Shown here: piece after piece, positions 43,885 to 50,476 of the stretch
How positions within the stretch are numbered: the first letter of the stretch is position 1
How the letters are laid out: each line of letters starts with the position of its first letter
Assembly (NCBI GenBank): GCA_043745195.1
Contig: JAYTTF010000303.1
Span: 28,738-92,737, forward strand
DNA: 64,000 nt
Reading direction: 5' to 3'
Source of the DNA: JANXSF01 sp043745195
GTDB lineage: Bacteria > Acidobacteriota > Terriglobia > Bryobacterales > Bryobacteraceae
Notes under the pieces: generated by a model
Databases searched by the model: none
The model's input: the letters and a program-made list of their open reading frames with translations, nothing else
Told to the model about the DNA's origin: nothing
Translations under genes and position numbers: made by a program

Positions 43885-44206
43885 CGCGTTCCTTCCATCC
43901 AGTTTCCGCAGCAGCACCCGCAGGGCAGTTTTTCCCCGCGCGATCCACGTTCTAAGCCCGGATCTAGTGACCATGGAAACATAAATTATACCAACCGCTA
44001 TCTGTGATATCGCCCATCAGACTGCGCCGCAATTGGCGATTTTCGGGAATGGGCGCATTTGGCACGAACGCAAGAATTGTTGCTACAATCTACGCATGTT
44101 GCCCAAGCTAATGTCCGCTCAGGCTGCACTGCTGCTGCCGTTTTGCCTCGCGCAGCAACAGGTCAGCCCTACCCCAAATGCGACAAGCACGAAGGAAGGA
44201 GTTGCA
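43885..44206 (+). other. 322-bp region upstream of VOC gene
   Basis: No gene assigned. TTGGCA near 44058 and TACAAT at 44085-44090 could form a promoter (spacing about 20 nt, longer than ideal). In-frame codons from ATG 44096 (MLPKLMSAQAALLLPFCLAQ) look like a signal peptide leading into the VOC protein, so part of this stretch may be coding. Confidence 0.4.
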
Positions 44207-44608
44207 ATGCCCAGTGAACGAAGGCGAATCCTCGGTATCGGTGGAATATTCTTCAAGGCCGCCAATCAACAACAGACGCGGGAGTGGTACGGCAAACATC
44301 TCGGACTTGCCGATAAAGGCGGCGGCGTAATGATGTCGTGGCGGGAGAAAGGCAACCCCGAGAAAGAGCATGTAACCGTCTGGAGCGTGTTCCCTGGAAA
44401 CACCAAGTACTTCGAGCCCAGCCAAGCCACGTTCATGGTGAACTATATCGTGGACGACCTGGATGCACTGCTGGAACGGTTGCAGAAAGAAGGCGTCAAG
44501 ATCGATCCCAAGCGCCAGAATGAAGATTATGGCCGCTTCGCTTGGATCTACGATCCCGACGGCAACAAGATCGAATTGTGGCAACCGCTGGCTCCAAAGA
44601 AAAAGTAG
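44207..44608 (+). CDS. VOC-family (glyoxalase/dioxygenase-fold) protein
   Basis: 133 aa from ATG 44207, chosen for the AAGGAG 8 nt upstream and for matching single-domain VOC length. An alternative start at 44096 would add a signal-peptide-like N terminus. Fold blocks: ILGIGGIFFKAANQQQTREWYGKHLGL, FMVNYIVDDLDALLERLQKEG and YGRFAWIYDPDGNKIELWQP, where the terminal Glu is a metal ligand in the family. Substrate unknown. Confidence 0.83.
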   Translation: MPSERRRILGIGGIFFKAANQQQTREWYGKHLGLADKGGGVMMSWREKGNPEKEHVTVWSVFPGNTKYFEPSQATFMVNYIVDDLDALLERLQKEGVKIDPKRQNEDYGRFAWIYDPDGNKIELWQPLAPKKK

Positions 44609-44686
44609 CGGACAAGAAGCCGAATTGAAATTCGAGGCGATCACCTCAATTCCTATAATCTGGAGAGGTAAGCACAAGGACCGGCC

Positions 44687-44920
44687 ATGAACATCATGAA
44701 CATCGAAGTCACAGGTGAACTGGAAAACGCGATAAAGACACACGCCGCCCAGCAAGGCATGAGCGCCAACAGTGTTGCTCGCCGCGTTCTTGCCGACGTT
44801 CTCCTGCCGCCTCCCCGGACGGGCGCGGCAATTATCGAGGCCATGCAAGCCTCGCCATACAAAGACATGCTCCTAGAGCTCGAGCGTTTTGTGATGCCGG
44901 TTCGCAACGTCGATTTCTAA
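44687..44920 (+). CDS. VapB-like antitoxin (ribbon-helix-helix type)
   Basis: 77 aa, complete. The N terminus ITVTGELENAIKTHAAQQGMS-like pattern (IEVTGELENAIKTHAAQQGM) is that of a short RHH DNA-binding domain, and the C terminus FVMPVRNVDF resembles the toxin-binding tail of antitoxins that precede PIN toxins. Immediately downstream is a PIN-domain start (LFDTNVLSE) that soon loses its frame. It is therefore an intact antitoxin beside a dead vapC. First member of the 44.7-50.6 kb island. Confidence 0.72.
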   Translation: MNIMNIEVTGELENAIKTHAAQQGMSANSVARRVLADVLLPPPRTGAAIIEAMQASPYKDMLLELERFVMPVRNVDF

Positions 44921-44985
44921 CCTTTTCGACACAAATGTACTTTCGGAGTGCGCCGCATCAGCCCCACCCGAAGGTTATTGCATTC
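44913..44985 (+). pseudogene. VapC (PIN toxin) N-terminal remnant
   Basis: The frame through 44922 reads ISNLFDTNVLSE, the first catalytic Asp motif of VapC-type ribonucleases (normally LLDTNVLSE). In another frame a few codons later comes APHQPHPKVIAFLSRPH, the expected continuation, followed by a stop. The remaining 80-90 residues with the other three acidic residues are missing. Confidence 0.68.
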
Positions 44986-45023
44986 CTTTCCCGCCCCCAT
45001 TGACCATCTTATTTGGGACACGC

Positions 45024-45241
45024 TCAATGACCAATATCAACAAATACGTAACTGCCGACATCCGCCGCATCGACGGCTGCAAGAAGGCTTGGCACATTCG
45101 TTAGCATAATCTTTTCTCGATTGGTGCTTAACACCACTAAAGCCAGTTTTCGTCCTTGCATGTTGTGATGACCGTATGTCCAGTGGGCAGCAGCCTTAAT
45201 TTGTAGGGCAGGTTTTCATCCAGCAAAACCCGTCTTGACAT
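45024..45241 (-). pseudogene. DUF5615 PIN-like toxin with internal deletion and frameshift
   Basis: From ATG 45241, directly after the DUF433 stop, the minus strand reads MSRRVLLDENLPYKLRLLPT then GHTVITTCKDE and a TAG. Shifting frame gives ALVVLSTNREKIML, PSLLAAVDAADVGSYVFVDI and a stop at 45024. These are the first and last parts of a DUF5615 protein; about 40 central residues are deleted. Its antitoxin partner remains whole. Confidence 0.75.
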
Positions 45242-45478
45242 CTACGGGCGCGGCTCCGCGCTCTGTGCTAAAAACTCCACAAAAGAGACAATTTGTTCCC
45301 GTCGGACCGTCGGAAAGGAATCCGCAATTTCGTTCACGCTCATATCGCTAATATTCTGTAATACGGTAGTGTAAGGCACTCGCGTGCCGCGAAATACCCA
45401 CGCGCCGCCAAGCTTACCTGGTACGCTTTCCAGCAGGGGGCAAGCCGCCCATTTGATAACCGTTTGCGCCCCTGCCAT
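45242..45478 (-). CDS. DUF433 antitoxin
   Basis: 78 aa. DUF433 signature: CPLLESVPGKLGGAWVFRGT, RVPYTTVLQNIS, then VNEIADSFPTVRREQIVSFVEFLAQ. DUF433 proteins are small HTH-type antitoxins that usually precede DUF5615 toxins, as here. The gene is intact, while the toxin abutting its stop is decayed. It is convergent with the VapB-like module to the left. Confidence 0.85.
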   Translation of the reverse strand: MAGAQTVIKWAACPLLESVPGKLGGAWVFRGTRVPYTTVLQNISDMSVNEIADSFPTVRREQIVSFVEFLAQSAEPRP

Positions 45479-45569
45479 TGTGTGTTTCCTTGCTTCTCCG
45501 ATCCTATCCTAAAATCGCATGAACCGGGAATTACCGCAGGCTGCTGCAAAATCCTACCGATAACAAAAT

Positions 45570-45598
45570 TTGACATTTTATGCGCACCTGTGTACGCT
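45570..45598 (+). promoter_or_regulatory. Promoter of parD copy 1
   Basis: TTGACA at 45570-45575 and TACGCT at 45593-45598 with 17-nt spacing. The same pair at the same spacing precedes the second parD copy at 49380-49408, with conserved flanks. GGAGG follows at 45611-45616, 8-9 nt before the ATG. Confidence 0.7.
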
Positions 45599-45624
45599 CG
45601 TCCTTGAAACACCAGGAGGCTTAG

Positions 45625-45912
45625 ATGAACATCTCCTTGACCCCAGAGCTAGAGCAACTTGTCCATGACAAGGTCGAGACTGGCATGTACCAAACCGCTA
45701 GTGAGGTAATTCGTGAAGGCCTTCGTCTGCTGCGGGAGCGCGACCAGCGTGTAGAAGCCTTGCGTCGAGATGTCCGAGCAGGCTTTGAAGCCGTCGAACG
45801 TGGCGAGTTTACCGACTACGACAAAAGCAACATCAAAAAACTTGCTGACAGTGTAAAATCCAGAGGTCGCAAGCGCCTTGCAGAAGAAGGACTCAAAACC
45901 GGAACGAGATGA
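45625..45912 (+). CDS. ParD-family antitoxin, copy 1
   Basis: 95 aa. The RHH N-terminal half reads MNISLTPELEQLVHDKVETG then ASEVIREGLRLLRERD, and the toxin-binding tail includes GFEAVERGEFTDY. It differs from the copy at 49436 by a single residue (Asp versus Ser after TDY). Its stop overlaps the ATG of the parE remnant (ATGA). The antitoxin is complete, with promoter and ribosome site, but its toxin stops after seven codons. Confidence 0.9.
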   Translation: MNISLTPELEQLVHDKVETGMYQTASEVIREGLRLLRERDQRVEALRRDVRAGFEAVERGEFTDYDKSNIKKLADSVKSRGRKRLAEEGLKTGTR

Positions 45913-45953
45913 AACTTATCCGCGTTTCTTAGGTTAGCGAAACGAGACCTTGA
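45909..45953 (+). pseudogene. ParE toxin 5' remnant (copy 1)
   Basis: ATG 45909 begins MKLIRVS and then TAG. Compared with the copy at 49720, an extra T shifts the frame, and homology ends at GACCTTGAC (45953). The next bases belong to an inverted repeat. A matching ParE 3' tail occurs at 48614-48724, 2.7 kb away. Confidence 0.8.
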
Positions 45954-45954
45954 C

Positions 45955-46007
45955 AAAATTAGCAGGTATGGCCAAGACTGACAGAGTTGGCCATGCCTGC
46001 TAATTTT
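45955..46007 (+). promoter_or_regulatory. 20-bp inverted repeat upstream of second parD
   Basis: Arms AAAATTAGCAGGTATGGCCA (45955-45974) and TGGCCATGCCTGCTAATTTT (45988-46007) match at 19 of 20 positions, with a 13-nt spacer. It starts exactly where parE copy 1 breaks off and ends 25 nt before the next parD start. It could be a ParD operator, or the end of a mobile piece. Confidence 0.65.
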
Positions 46008-46032
46008 AGAACGAACCACCCGGAGGTGCGCG

Positions 46033-46305
46033 ATGAATGTACATTTGACCCCTGAGCTGGAGCAACTTGTACAAACCAAGGTCCAATCGGGCCGCTACAA
46101 CTCCGCCAGTGAAGTAGTTCGTGAGGCACTTCGACTGATGGAACAAAAGGACAAAGTCCGCACCATCCAATTGCAAGAACTTCGCAGCCGAATGGACAAG
46201 GGACTCGCCCAGGCAGAACGCGGCGAAGGTATTGACGGCGAAGTATTCATGCAGGGTCTTCTTGAAGACCTCGATACCCGCGAGTCAAAACGCAAAGCGG
46301 GATGA
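46033..46305 (+). CDS. ParD-family antitoxin, divergent
   Basis: 90 aa. MNVHLTPELEQLVQTKVQSG then SASEVVREALRLMEQKD is a clear RHH domain; the tail has MDKGLAQAERGEGIDGE. It is only distantly similar to the 45.6- and 49.4-kb copies. GGAGG precedes ATG 46033. The stop overlaps the ATG of its parE partner (ATGA). Intact. Confidence 0.87.
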   Translation: MNVHLTPELEQLVQTKVQSGRYNSASEVVREALRLMEQKDKVRTIQLQELRSRMDKGLAQAERGEGIDGEVFMQGLLEDLDTRESKRKAG

Positions 46306-46706
46306 GCGGCTACTTCCTCATACCTGTCGCTCAAGAGGATCTGGCGGACATCCGAGACTATTAGTTAGCGCAAAGGCCGCTTCGGCGTGGCGAAATGCAG
46401 TTGAGAAACAAAGAAAGTTTATTCGCCGAAGCGAGTCCGTTTTGCGCTTGTTTCTCAGCAGAGGAGGCCGGGTATCGTGTTGCTCGTCAGATGCTTGTCG
46501 AATTTGTCGAAACCTTCAGATTTCTCGCACGGACTCCCGGTGCTGGTCATAAGCGCGAGGACCTCGCTGAGGCCCGCCCTATCCTGTTTTGGCCCATGCG
46601 GGACTACCTGATCCTCTACAAGCCCGGCACGAACCCTTTGGAGATCATTACGATTGCAAGAGGTAGCCAAGACCTCCCGAGAATCCTTAGTCGGCGGAAT
46701 CTCTGA
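46302..46706 (+). pseudogene. ParE/RelE-family toxin, nonsense codon plus inserted 90-bp element
   Basis: The frame begins MSGYFLIPVAQEDLADIRDY and meets TAG at 46362-46364. Two codons later a 90-bp palindromic element is inserted in frame, and the toxin resumes AEEAGYRVARQMLVEFVETF, RFLARTPGAGHKREDLAEAR and LILYKPGTNPLEIITIARG. Removing the element leaves LAEEAGYR, a natural ParE sequence. Without the TAG the protein would read through the element. TAT to TAG is the likely change. Confidence 0.82.
46370..46459 (+). repeat. RPE-like palindromic element, copy A
   Basis: 90 bp inserted after TTAGC in parE and ending in AGC, so a 3-nt AGC duplication flanks it. Left end GCAAAGGCCGC, right end CCGTTTTGCGCTTGTTTCTC. 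The ends of copies A, B and C are alike (GCAAAGG..C; CCGTTTTGCGC) and partly self-complementary (GCGCAAA with TTTTGCGC). In the toxin frame it has no stop and encodes QRPLRRGEM...SPFCACFS. Confidence 0.75.
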
Positions 46707-47054
46707 GGCGTTCCCGATTCGTCGGTTAACAGGTTTTCGCTCATAGCCAGTTACCGAATCAATCAAGAAATCGCTGGTGGGCTATGGCTGCCCGTGTGTA
46801 AGCGAAGCATCCTGATCGGTACATTCGTTAAGCAAGGAAATGTATTTTGTCGTGCTTAAAATAAATGCAAGCCATGAAAAAAGCCCATTCTTTGAGAGGA
46901 AAGGAGGTAATTCACTTGCGTTTTGGTTCATACGACGCGATATCCATGACCTGAAATCGAGCAGGGCCAGAAGTCTCGGGATGATTGGCTAAACGGAGGA
47001 GGCTCTGCCATGTAACTCTACGGGAGCGTAAACTTGAATTAGAGGAACCGGACC
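46707..47054. other. 348-bp region between TA modules
   Basis: No gene recognised on either strand. CATAGCCAG near 46742 is partly repeated in inverse as CTGGTGGGCTATG near 46773. A strong AAAGGAGGTAA (about 46900) is followed only by a 12-codon frame from TTG 46917. It probably holds relics of another lost module. Confidence 0.4.
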
Positions 47055-47279
47055 ATGGACTATCGTGATTGTGATCTTGTGGAAAGTGTACCGGGACGCA
47101 TGTCAGGCGTTCCTGTTGTTCAAGGAACGCGCGTGCCTGTCGAGGCCATCGAAATCGGCGAGAAGATCGGTCAGACTCCCGAGGAACTTGCTTATGATTA
47201 CGATCTAAACCCTGATGACATTCGCAAGCTGTTTGCTTATATTCGCCAACGCCAATTGGCAACTCCCAGGCGTTCGTGA
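47055..47279 (+). CDS. DUF433 antitoxin
   Basis: 74 aa. CDLVESVPGRMSGVPVVQGT, RVPVEAIEIGEKIGQTPEEL and DDIRKLFAYIRQRQ cover the whole DUF433 domain. GAGGAACCGG precedes ATG 47055. Its TGA overlaps a GTG start of the DUF5615 toxin (GTGA), the usual coupling for such pairs. Intact. Confidence 0.87.
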   Translation: MDYRDCDLVESVPGRMSGVPVVQGTRVPVEAIEIGEKIGQTPEELAYDYDLNPDDIRKLFAYIRQRQLATPRRS

Positions 47280-47633
47280 AGGTTCTGTTTGACCACAACA
47301 TTCCCCGTAATCTTGCTTCCAATCTGACCCACCACACAGTCAGCAGAACAGCGCAGCTTGGATGGGCTAAATTCCAGAACGGTGATTTAATTGCTGCCGC
47401 AGAAGCGCAAAGGGCCCAGCGGCTTGGCCATCAATATTCAAGGAACACGAAAGCTGCATGCCGCTGGAGCTCCGTTTTGCGCGTGTTTCTCAAAAGCTGC
47501 CGGGTTTGAGGTGCTGATCTCGGGTGACAAAAATCTCGAATATCAGCAGCGAGTTCATGGTCGCAAGATTGCCAACGTTATGCTTTCTGCGATCAACTGG
47601 CCCGTCATCAGTCCTGCGTGGCGGCCATTGTAA
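47276..47633 (+). pseudogene. DUF5615 toxin interrupted by palindromic element
   Basis: GTG 47276 starts MKVLFDHNIPRNLASNL...SRTAQLGWAKFQNGDLIAAAEA. A 91-bp element then intervenes. The toxin continues in the next frame with AAGFEVLISGDKNLEYQQ, GRKIANVMLSAINWPVISP to the stop at 47633. Taking out the element restores EAAGFEVLISGDKN, the normal DUF5615 core. Because the insert is 91 rather than 90 bp, translation ends prematurely at 47507-47509. Confidence 0.83.
47407..47497 (+). repeat. RPE-like palindromic element, copy B
   Basis: 91 bp flanked by AAGC on both sides (47403-47406 and 47494-47497). Left end GCAAAGGGCCCAGCGGC, right part GCCGCTGGAGCTCCGTTTTG then CGCGTGTTTCTC. It is inserted after GC of an Ala codon, exactly the codon phase of copy A. 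One extra base relative to copy A causes the frameshift. Confidence 0.78.
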
Positions 47634-47768
47634 GGGCTGTGGACGTGGCAACACCCGGAACCTATCAACAAATAGATTGCGGGACCTTCAGGCGTGAAAG
47701 CACCACGCCGCACTTAGAATCACCAGAAAGACTACTGCAGCACAAACCGATCTCCCAATAAGGGTAAG

Positions 47769-47821
47769 TTTCGTGACGAAAACGGCACCCCTGTAAAATT
47801 AAGGCTTGCAGCGTCACGAAA
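47769..47821 (+). promoter_or_regulatory. 10-bp inverted repeat upstream of nucleotidyltransferase pair
   Basis: Perfect arms TTTCGTGACG (47769-47778) and CGTCACGAAA (47812-47821) with a 33-nt AT-rich centre. It lies 54 nt before ATG 47876 and is a possible operator for the two-gene module. Confidence 0.5.
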
Positions 47822-47875
47822 ATCTGTCCCGAAAGAAACCGTTGAAAAGGCCTCCCCAGAGTGCTACAAAGGGGC

Positions 47876-48079
47876 ATGGACAAAACTCTCACACGCTTTA
47901 CCAGCTTCGAGGAAGCCAAGGCCGACGAGTACCGGTATTGGCAAAGCCGCACCGCGCAAGAGCGGATGAACGCCGCCGCTGAATTGTCCTTTAACCAGTA
48001 TCAATGGAAGGAACCTACGCGCGATGTTCACGAAAGACTTCAAAGAACTCTTGTCCGCGTTCAACGCGCACCAGGTTAA
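47876..48079 (+). CDS. Small protein paired with nucleotidyltransferase, possible TA partner
   Basis: 67 aa from ATG 47876 (MDKTLTRFTSFEEAKADEYR, then YWQSRTAQERMNAAAELSF). Charged and helical, no signal or membrane part. Short proteins with this opening sit before nucleotidyltransferase genes in many soil bacteria, as I recall. It overlaps the next gene by 56 nt, so the two must be co-expressed. Role not established; by position it could be an antitoxin or partner of the transferase. Confidence 0.65.
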   Translation: MDKTLTRFTSFEEAKADEYRYWQSRTAQERMNAAAELSFNQYQWKEPTRDVHERLQRTLVRVQRAPG

Positions 48080-48542
48080 GTATCTGATCGTCGGCGGCTA
48101 CGCCGTTGCTTTCCACGCGCAACCCCGCGCCACGAAAGACCTTGATCTTTTCGTGCAGCCGGAACCGAAAAACGGAGAGGCCGTTTTTGCAGCGTTGGCG
48201 AAATTCGGAGCGCCTATGGGCGGCTTGAAACCGGCAGATCTGATTGACCCTGGCTCTTTTTTTCGCATGGGGGTTCCCCCGCACATGATCGAAATCTTGT
48301 CGCAAATCTCTGGCGTTACATTCGAGGATGCATGGCGGCGGCGGGTTGAAACCGTCATCGACGAGCAGACTGGCTTAAAGGCCTTTGTCATCTCTGCGGA
48401 TGACTTCATAACCAACAAGCTTGCGTCTGGCCGTCATCAAGACTTCGCAGATGTGGAGGCGGTTAGGTCGGCACAGCAGTTGCGACCGGAACCAGAAACG
48501 CCGACGTCCACGGACAAAAAGAAGGGCGGGCCGCAAGCGTGA
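48024..48542 (+). CDS. Nucleotidyltransferase (AbiEii/MNT-like, DUF6036 type)
   Basis: 172 aa. YLIVGGYAVAFHAQPRATKDLDLFV (about residues 20-44) holds the GG and the D-x-D of the polymerase-beta nucleotidyltransferase fold. Further on are FVISADDFITNKLASGRHQDFADVEA, typical of AbiEii and DUF6036 proteins. Such enzymes act as toxins that modify tRNA or as partners in abortive-infection systems. The frame is intact, unlike neighbouring toxins. The stop overlaps a GTG that opens a recombinase remnant. Confidence 0.8.
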   Translation: MFTKDFKELLSAFNAHQVKYLIVGGYAVAFHAQPRATKDLDLFVQPEPKNGEAVFAALAKFGAPMGGLKPADLIDPGSFFRMGVPPHMIEILSQISGVTFEDAWRRRVETVIDEQTGLKAFVISADDFITNKLASGRHQDFADVEAVRSAQQLRPEPETPTSTDKKKGGPQA

Positions 48543-48616
48543 ACTACGGCTACGCCCGCGTTTCGACGGACGACCGCGCTGCAACTGACCGCGTTGAGGC
48601 TGAGTTTGTAAAGTGA
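48539..48616 (+). pseudogene. Serine recombinase (resolvase/invertase) N-terminal stub
   Basis: GTG 48539 starts MNYGYARVSTDDR, the catalytic N terminus of resolvase/invertase recombinases (Ser in VSTDD). Homology ends after about 13 residues and the frame stops at codon 26. It marks the site of a former mobile element. It directly adjoins a displaced ParE tail. Confidence 0.72.
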
Positions 48617-48724
48617 TCTCTCGCGTCATTGATGGAATGCGGCTCAGTAAAAGGCGCTCCCAGAATCGGATTAAGTTCGAATCGCATGGTTCTTGACGGG
48701 AAGATCTTTTTCCTATTTCGTCAA
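48614..48724 (+). repeat. Displaced ParE 3' tail, duplicate of 49962-50076
   Basis: GTGATCTCTCGCGTCATT and the following bases match the end of parE copy 2 and its 3' flank (ISRVI-GM..., then GGTTCTTGACGGGA) with scattered changes. With the 45909-45953 stub it forms the two ends of parE copy 1, whose middle is lost and whose ends lie 2.66 kb apart. Confidence 0.75.
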
Positions 48725-48803
48725 CTTTCCATCGCAATGCGCGCCATCATCTGAACATTTTTCCCACAGTTGGATCTGGCTATCCAGACGAAGAAGATAA
48801 ATG

Positions 48804-49114
48804 CTAGTAGCCAAGCCACCGAAGCAATCCCGAGCCAACAAGTTCGAACTGGTCTCGGTTCAATGCTCCCAGTTTGCGCATTGCCCGAACTACGGGGTAG
48901 GTAGCAACATTTTGTACCAGAAAAGCCCCTGCCTTTAGGAAGGATACAGGAATCGTGATCTCAAATTCCGAGCCTCGCAGCTTGTCGTATGCGGCACAAT
49001 CGTGATGAGTGCGCGGTCAAGGTCACCATAAATCGTGCTGACGATTAAAGCGGGCCGGACCTTCTCCACCATGCCAAGGTCCAACAGCCAAACCTCACCG
49101 CGACGGGGCGTCAT
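48804..49114 (-). pseudogene. MazF/PemK-type toxin with one-base frameshift
   Basis: ATG 49114 starts MTPRRGEVWLLDLGMVEKVR and continues PALIVSTIYGD...ITIVPHTTS. One base is missing near 48980. The next frame carries GSEFEITIPVSFLKAGAFLV, QNVATYPVVRAMRKLGALN and LLRWLGY to TAG at 48804. Together they form a complete MazF-like ribonuclease of about 103 residues. The antitoxin upstream overlaps its start by 20 nt. A sequencing error cannot be excluded from this alone. Confidence 0.82.
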
Positions 49115-49292
49115 TTCCCTCCGCGTCCAGGATGCTGAAGATCTGGTCGGCGGCATGAGCTGTTTCTTCATCGTCGAGTGGCCCGGAATCGAACGGGATC
49201 GCCCGGCGGAAAAATTCAGCTGTGAAAGCCCGTTGTTCCTCAGTCGGCAGCGCGTCGAATGCCTCAAGCAATTGGCTGGTTTGGCGGCTCAT
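49095..49292 (-). CDS. MazE-like antitoxin of the MazF module
   Basis: 65 aa. LLEAFDALPTEEQRAFTAEF, RRAIPFDSGPLDDEE and AADQIFSILDAE match the small acidic antitoxins usually coded before this MazF subgroup. Overlaps the mazF start by 20 nt. Intact. Confidence 0.75.
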   Translation of the reverse strand: MSRQTSQLLEAFDALPTEEQRAFTAEFFRRAIPFDSGPLDDEETAHAADQIFSILDAEGNDAPSR

Positions 49293-49379
49293 GATTTAAG
49301 CTTACCCCTCCCGGCGCGGCGAGACAAGCCATCCGATCTCCGAAAAGATGCTGATGCAAAATCGTAGCAATAACAGAAT

Positions 49380-49408
49380 TTGACATTCTATGCGCACCAG
49401 TTTACGCT
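49380..49408 (+). promoter_or_regulatory. Promoter of parD copy 2
   Basis: TTGACA (49380-49385) and TACGCT (49403-49408), 17-nt spacer, the same as for copy 1; CGGAGG precedes the ATG. Confidence 0.7.
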
Positions 49409-49435
49409 CGTCCTTGAAACCACCCGGAGGCTTAG

Positions 49436-49723
49436 ATGAACATCTCCCTGACCCCAGAGCTCGAGCAGCTTGTCCATGACAAGGTCGAGACCGGCATGTA
49501 CCAAACCGCTAGTGAAGTAATTCGGGAAGGCCTTCGCCTGCTTCGGGAACGCGACCAGCGTGTAGAAGCCTTACGTCGAGATGTCCGAGCAGGCTTTGAA
49601 GCCGTCGAACGTGGCGAGTTTACCGACTACAGCAAGAGCAACATCAAAAAACTTGCTGATAGCGTAAAATCCAGAGGTCGCAAGCGCCTTGCTGAAGAAG
49701 GACTCAAAACCGGAACCAGATGA
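49436..49723 (+). CDS. ParD-family antitoxin, copy 2
   Basis: 95 aa, one residue different from copy 1. Same RHH domain (ELEQLVHDKVETGMYQTASE) and tail (VKSRGRKRLAEEGLKTGTR). Nucleotide identity extends about 80 nt upstream through the promoter, so the whole cassette was duplicated. Its stop overlaps the parE ATG (ATGA). Intact. Confidence 0.9.
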   Translation: MNISLTPELEQLVHDKVETGMYQTASEVIREGLRLLRERDQRVEALRRDVRAGFEAVERGEFTDYSKSNIKKLADSVKSRGRKRLAEEGLKTGTR

Positions 49724-50024
49724 AACTTATCCGCGTTTCTAGTTTGGCGGAACGAGACCTTGACGACATCTGGTACGAGATAGCCAGAGGTCAGGCAGCA
49801 TCGATATCGCAAGCACTGTAGTTGATTCCATTACCGATGTGTTTCCTCTCTTTGCCAACAACCCCGAGGCTGAACGCCTTCGAGACGAGCTTGCGCTAGG
49901 TGTGCGCAGCTTTCCCGTTGAAAACTACATTATCTACTACCGCCAAAGCGGAAAGCATCTCGTGATCTCTCGCGTCATTCATGGAATGCGGGATCAGAAA
50001 AAGGCGCTTCAAGAAACGGATTAG
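49720..50024 (+). pseudogene. ParE toxin, copy 2, one-base insertion
   Basis: ATG 49720 reads MKLIRVSSLAERDLDDIWYE then IARGQAASISQAL and TAG at 49819-49821. From the next frame, SIDIASTVVDSITDVFPLFA, NNPEAERLRDELALGVRSFP and VENYIIYYRQSGKHLVISRV run to the stop at 50024. A single extra base near 49795 separates the two halves of an otherwise complete ParE. Confidence 0.85.
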
Positions 50025-50125
50025 ATTCGAGTCGCAGGGTTCTTGACGGGATGGTCTTTATCCTATGTCGACAACTGCCTAACGTATCTTTAAGGTTGTG
50101 GCTAATGGCCTGTTGCCTGCTATTT

Positions 50126-50160
50126 TTGACTTGGCAACAATTGCCAATCCTGTTAGGATT
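50126..50160 (+). promoter_or_regulatory. Two palindromes upstream of third-type parD
   Basis: TTGGCAA-CAA-TTGCCAA (50131-50147) and AATCCT-GTT-AGGATT (50146-50160), both perfect, overlapping by two bases, right before ATG 50174. TTGACT at 50126 may be a -35 box. Probable autoregulatory operator of the RHH antitoxin. Confidence 0.6.
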
Positions 50161-50173
50161 AGCTTAATAGCCA

Positions 50174-50476
50174 ATGCCCACACGTAACGTAAACCTCACT
50201 GAACATTTTGATACCTTTATCGAGACAGGCATCACATCTGGCCGCTTCAGCAATGCCAGTGAAGTTGTGCGTGAAGGTCTTCGGTTGCTCGAACAACGCG
50301 AACAGGAAGATCGTGCCAAGATCGAATGGCTCCGCTCCGCTGCCAAAGAAGGCTTTGATGCCATTGAGCGCGGGGATTACACAGCACTGCGATCAGGAAA
50401 AGAAATCGACGATTTCCTGGAACAGATTCACGAAGAGGTCTCCGCCGAGCTAACCGCCGAGCGGACGCGTGCCTAA
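50174..50476 (+). CDS. ParD-family antitoxin, orphan
   Basis: 100 aa. NVNLTEHFDTFIETGITSGR then NASEVVREGLRLLEQREQED is the RHH domain; the tail has GFDAIERGDYTAL. No ParE follows. Six nucleotides after the stop the palindromic element copy C begins, and beyond it lies the truncated end of the opposite-strand regulator. The toxin was therefore lost in a deletion or rearrangement at this point. Confidence 0.87.
   Translation: MPTRNVNLTEHFDTFIETGITSGRFSNASEVVREGLRLLEQREQEDRAKIEWLRSAAKEGFDAIERGDYTALRSGKEIDDFLEQIHEEVSAELTAERTRA

Noticed and set aside
46900..46955. Small gene after a strong AAAGGAGG site
   Set aside because: The following frame from TTG 46917 is only 12 codons and has no recognisable content.
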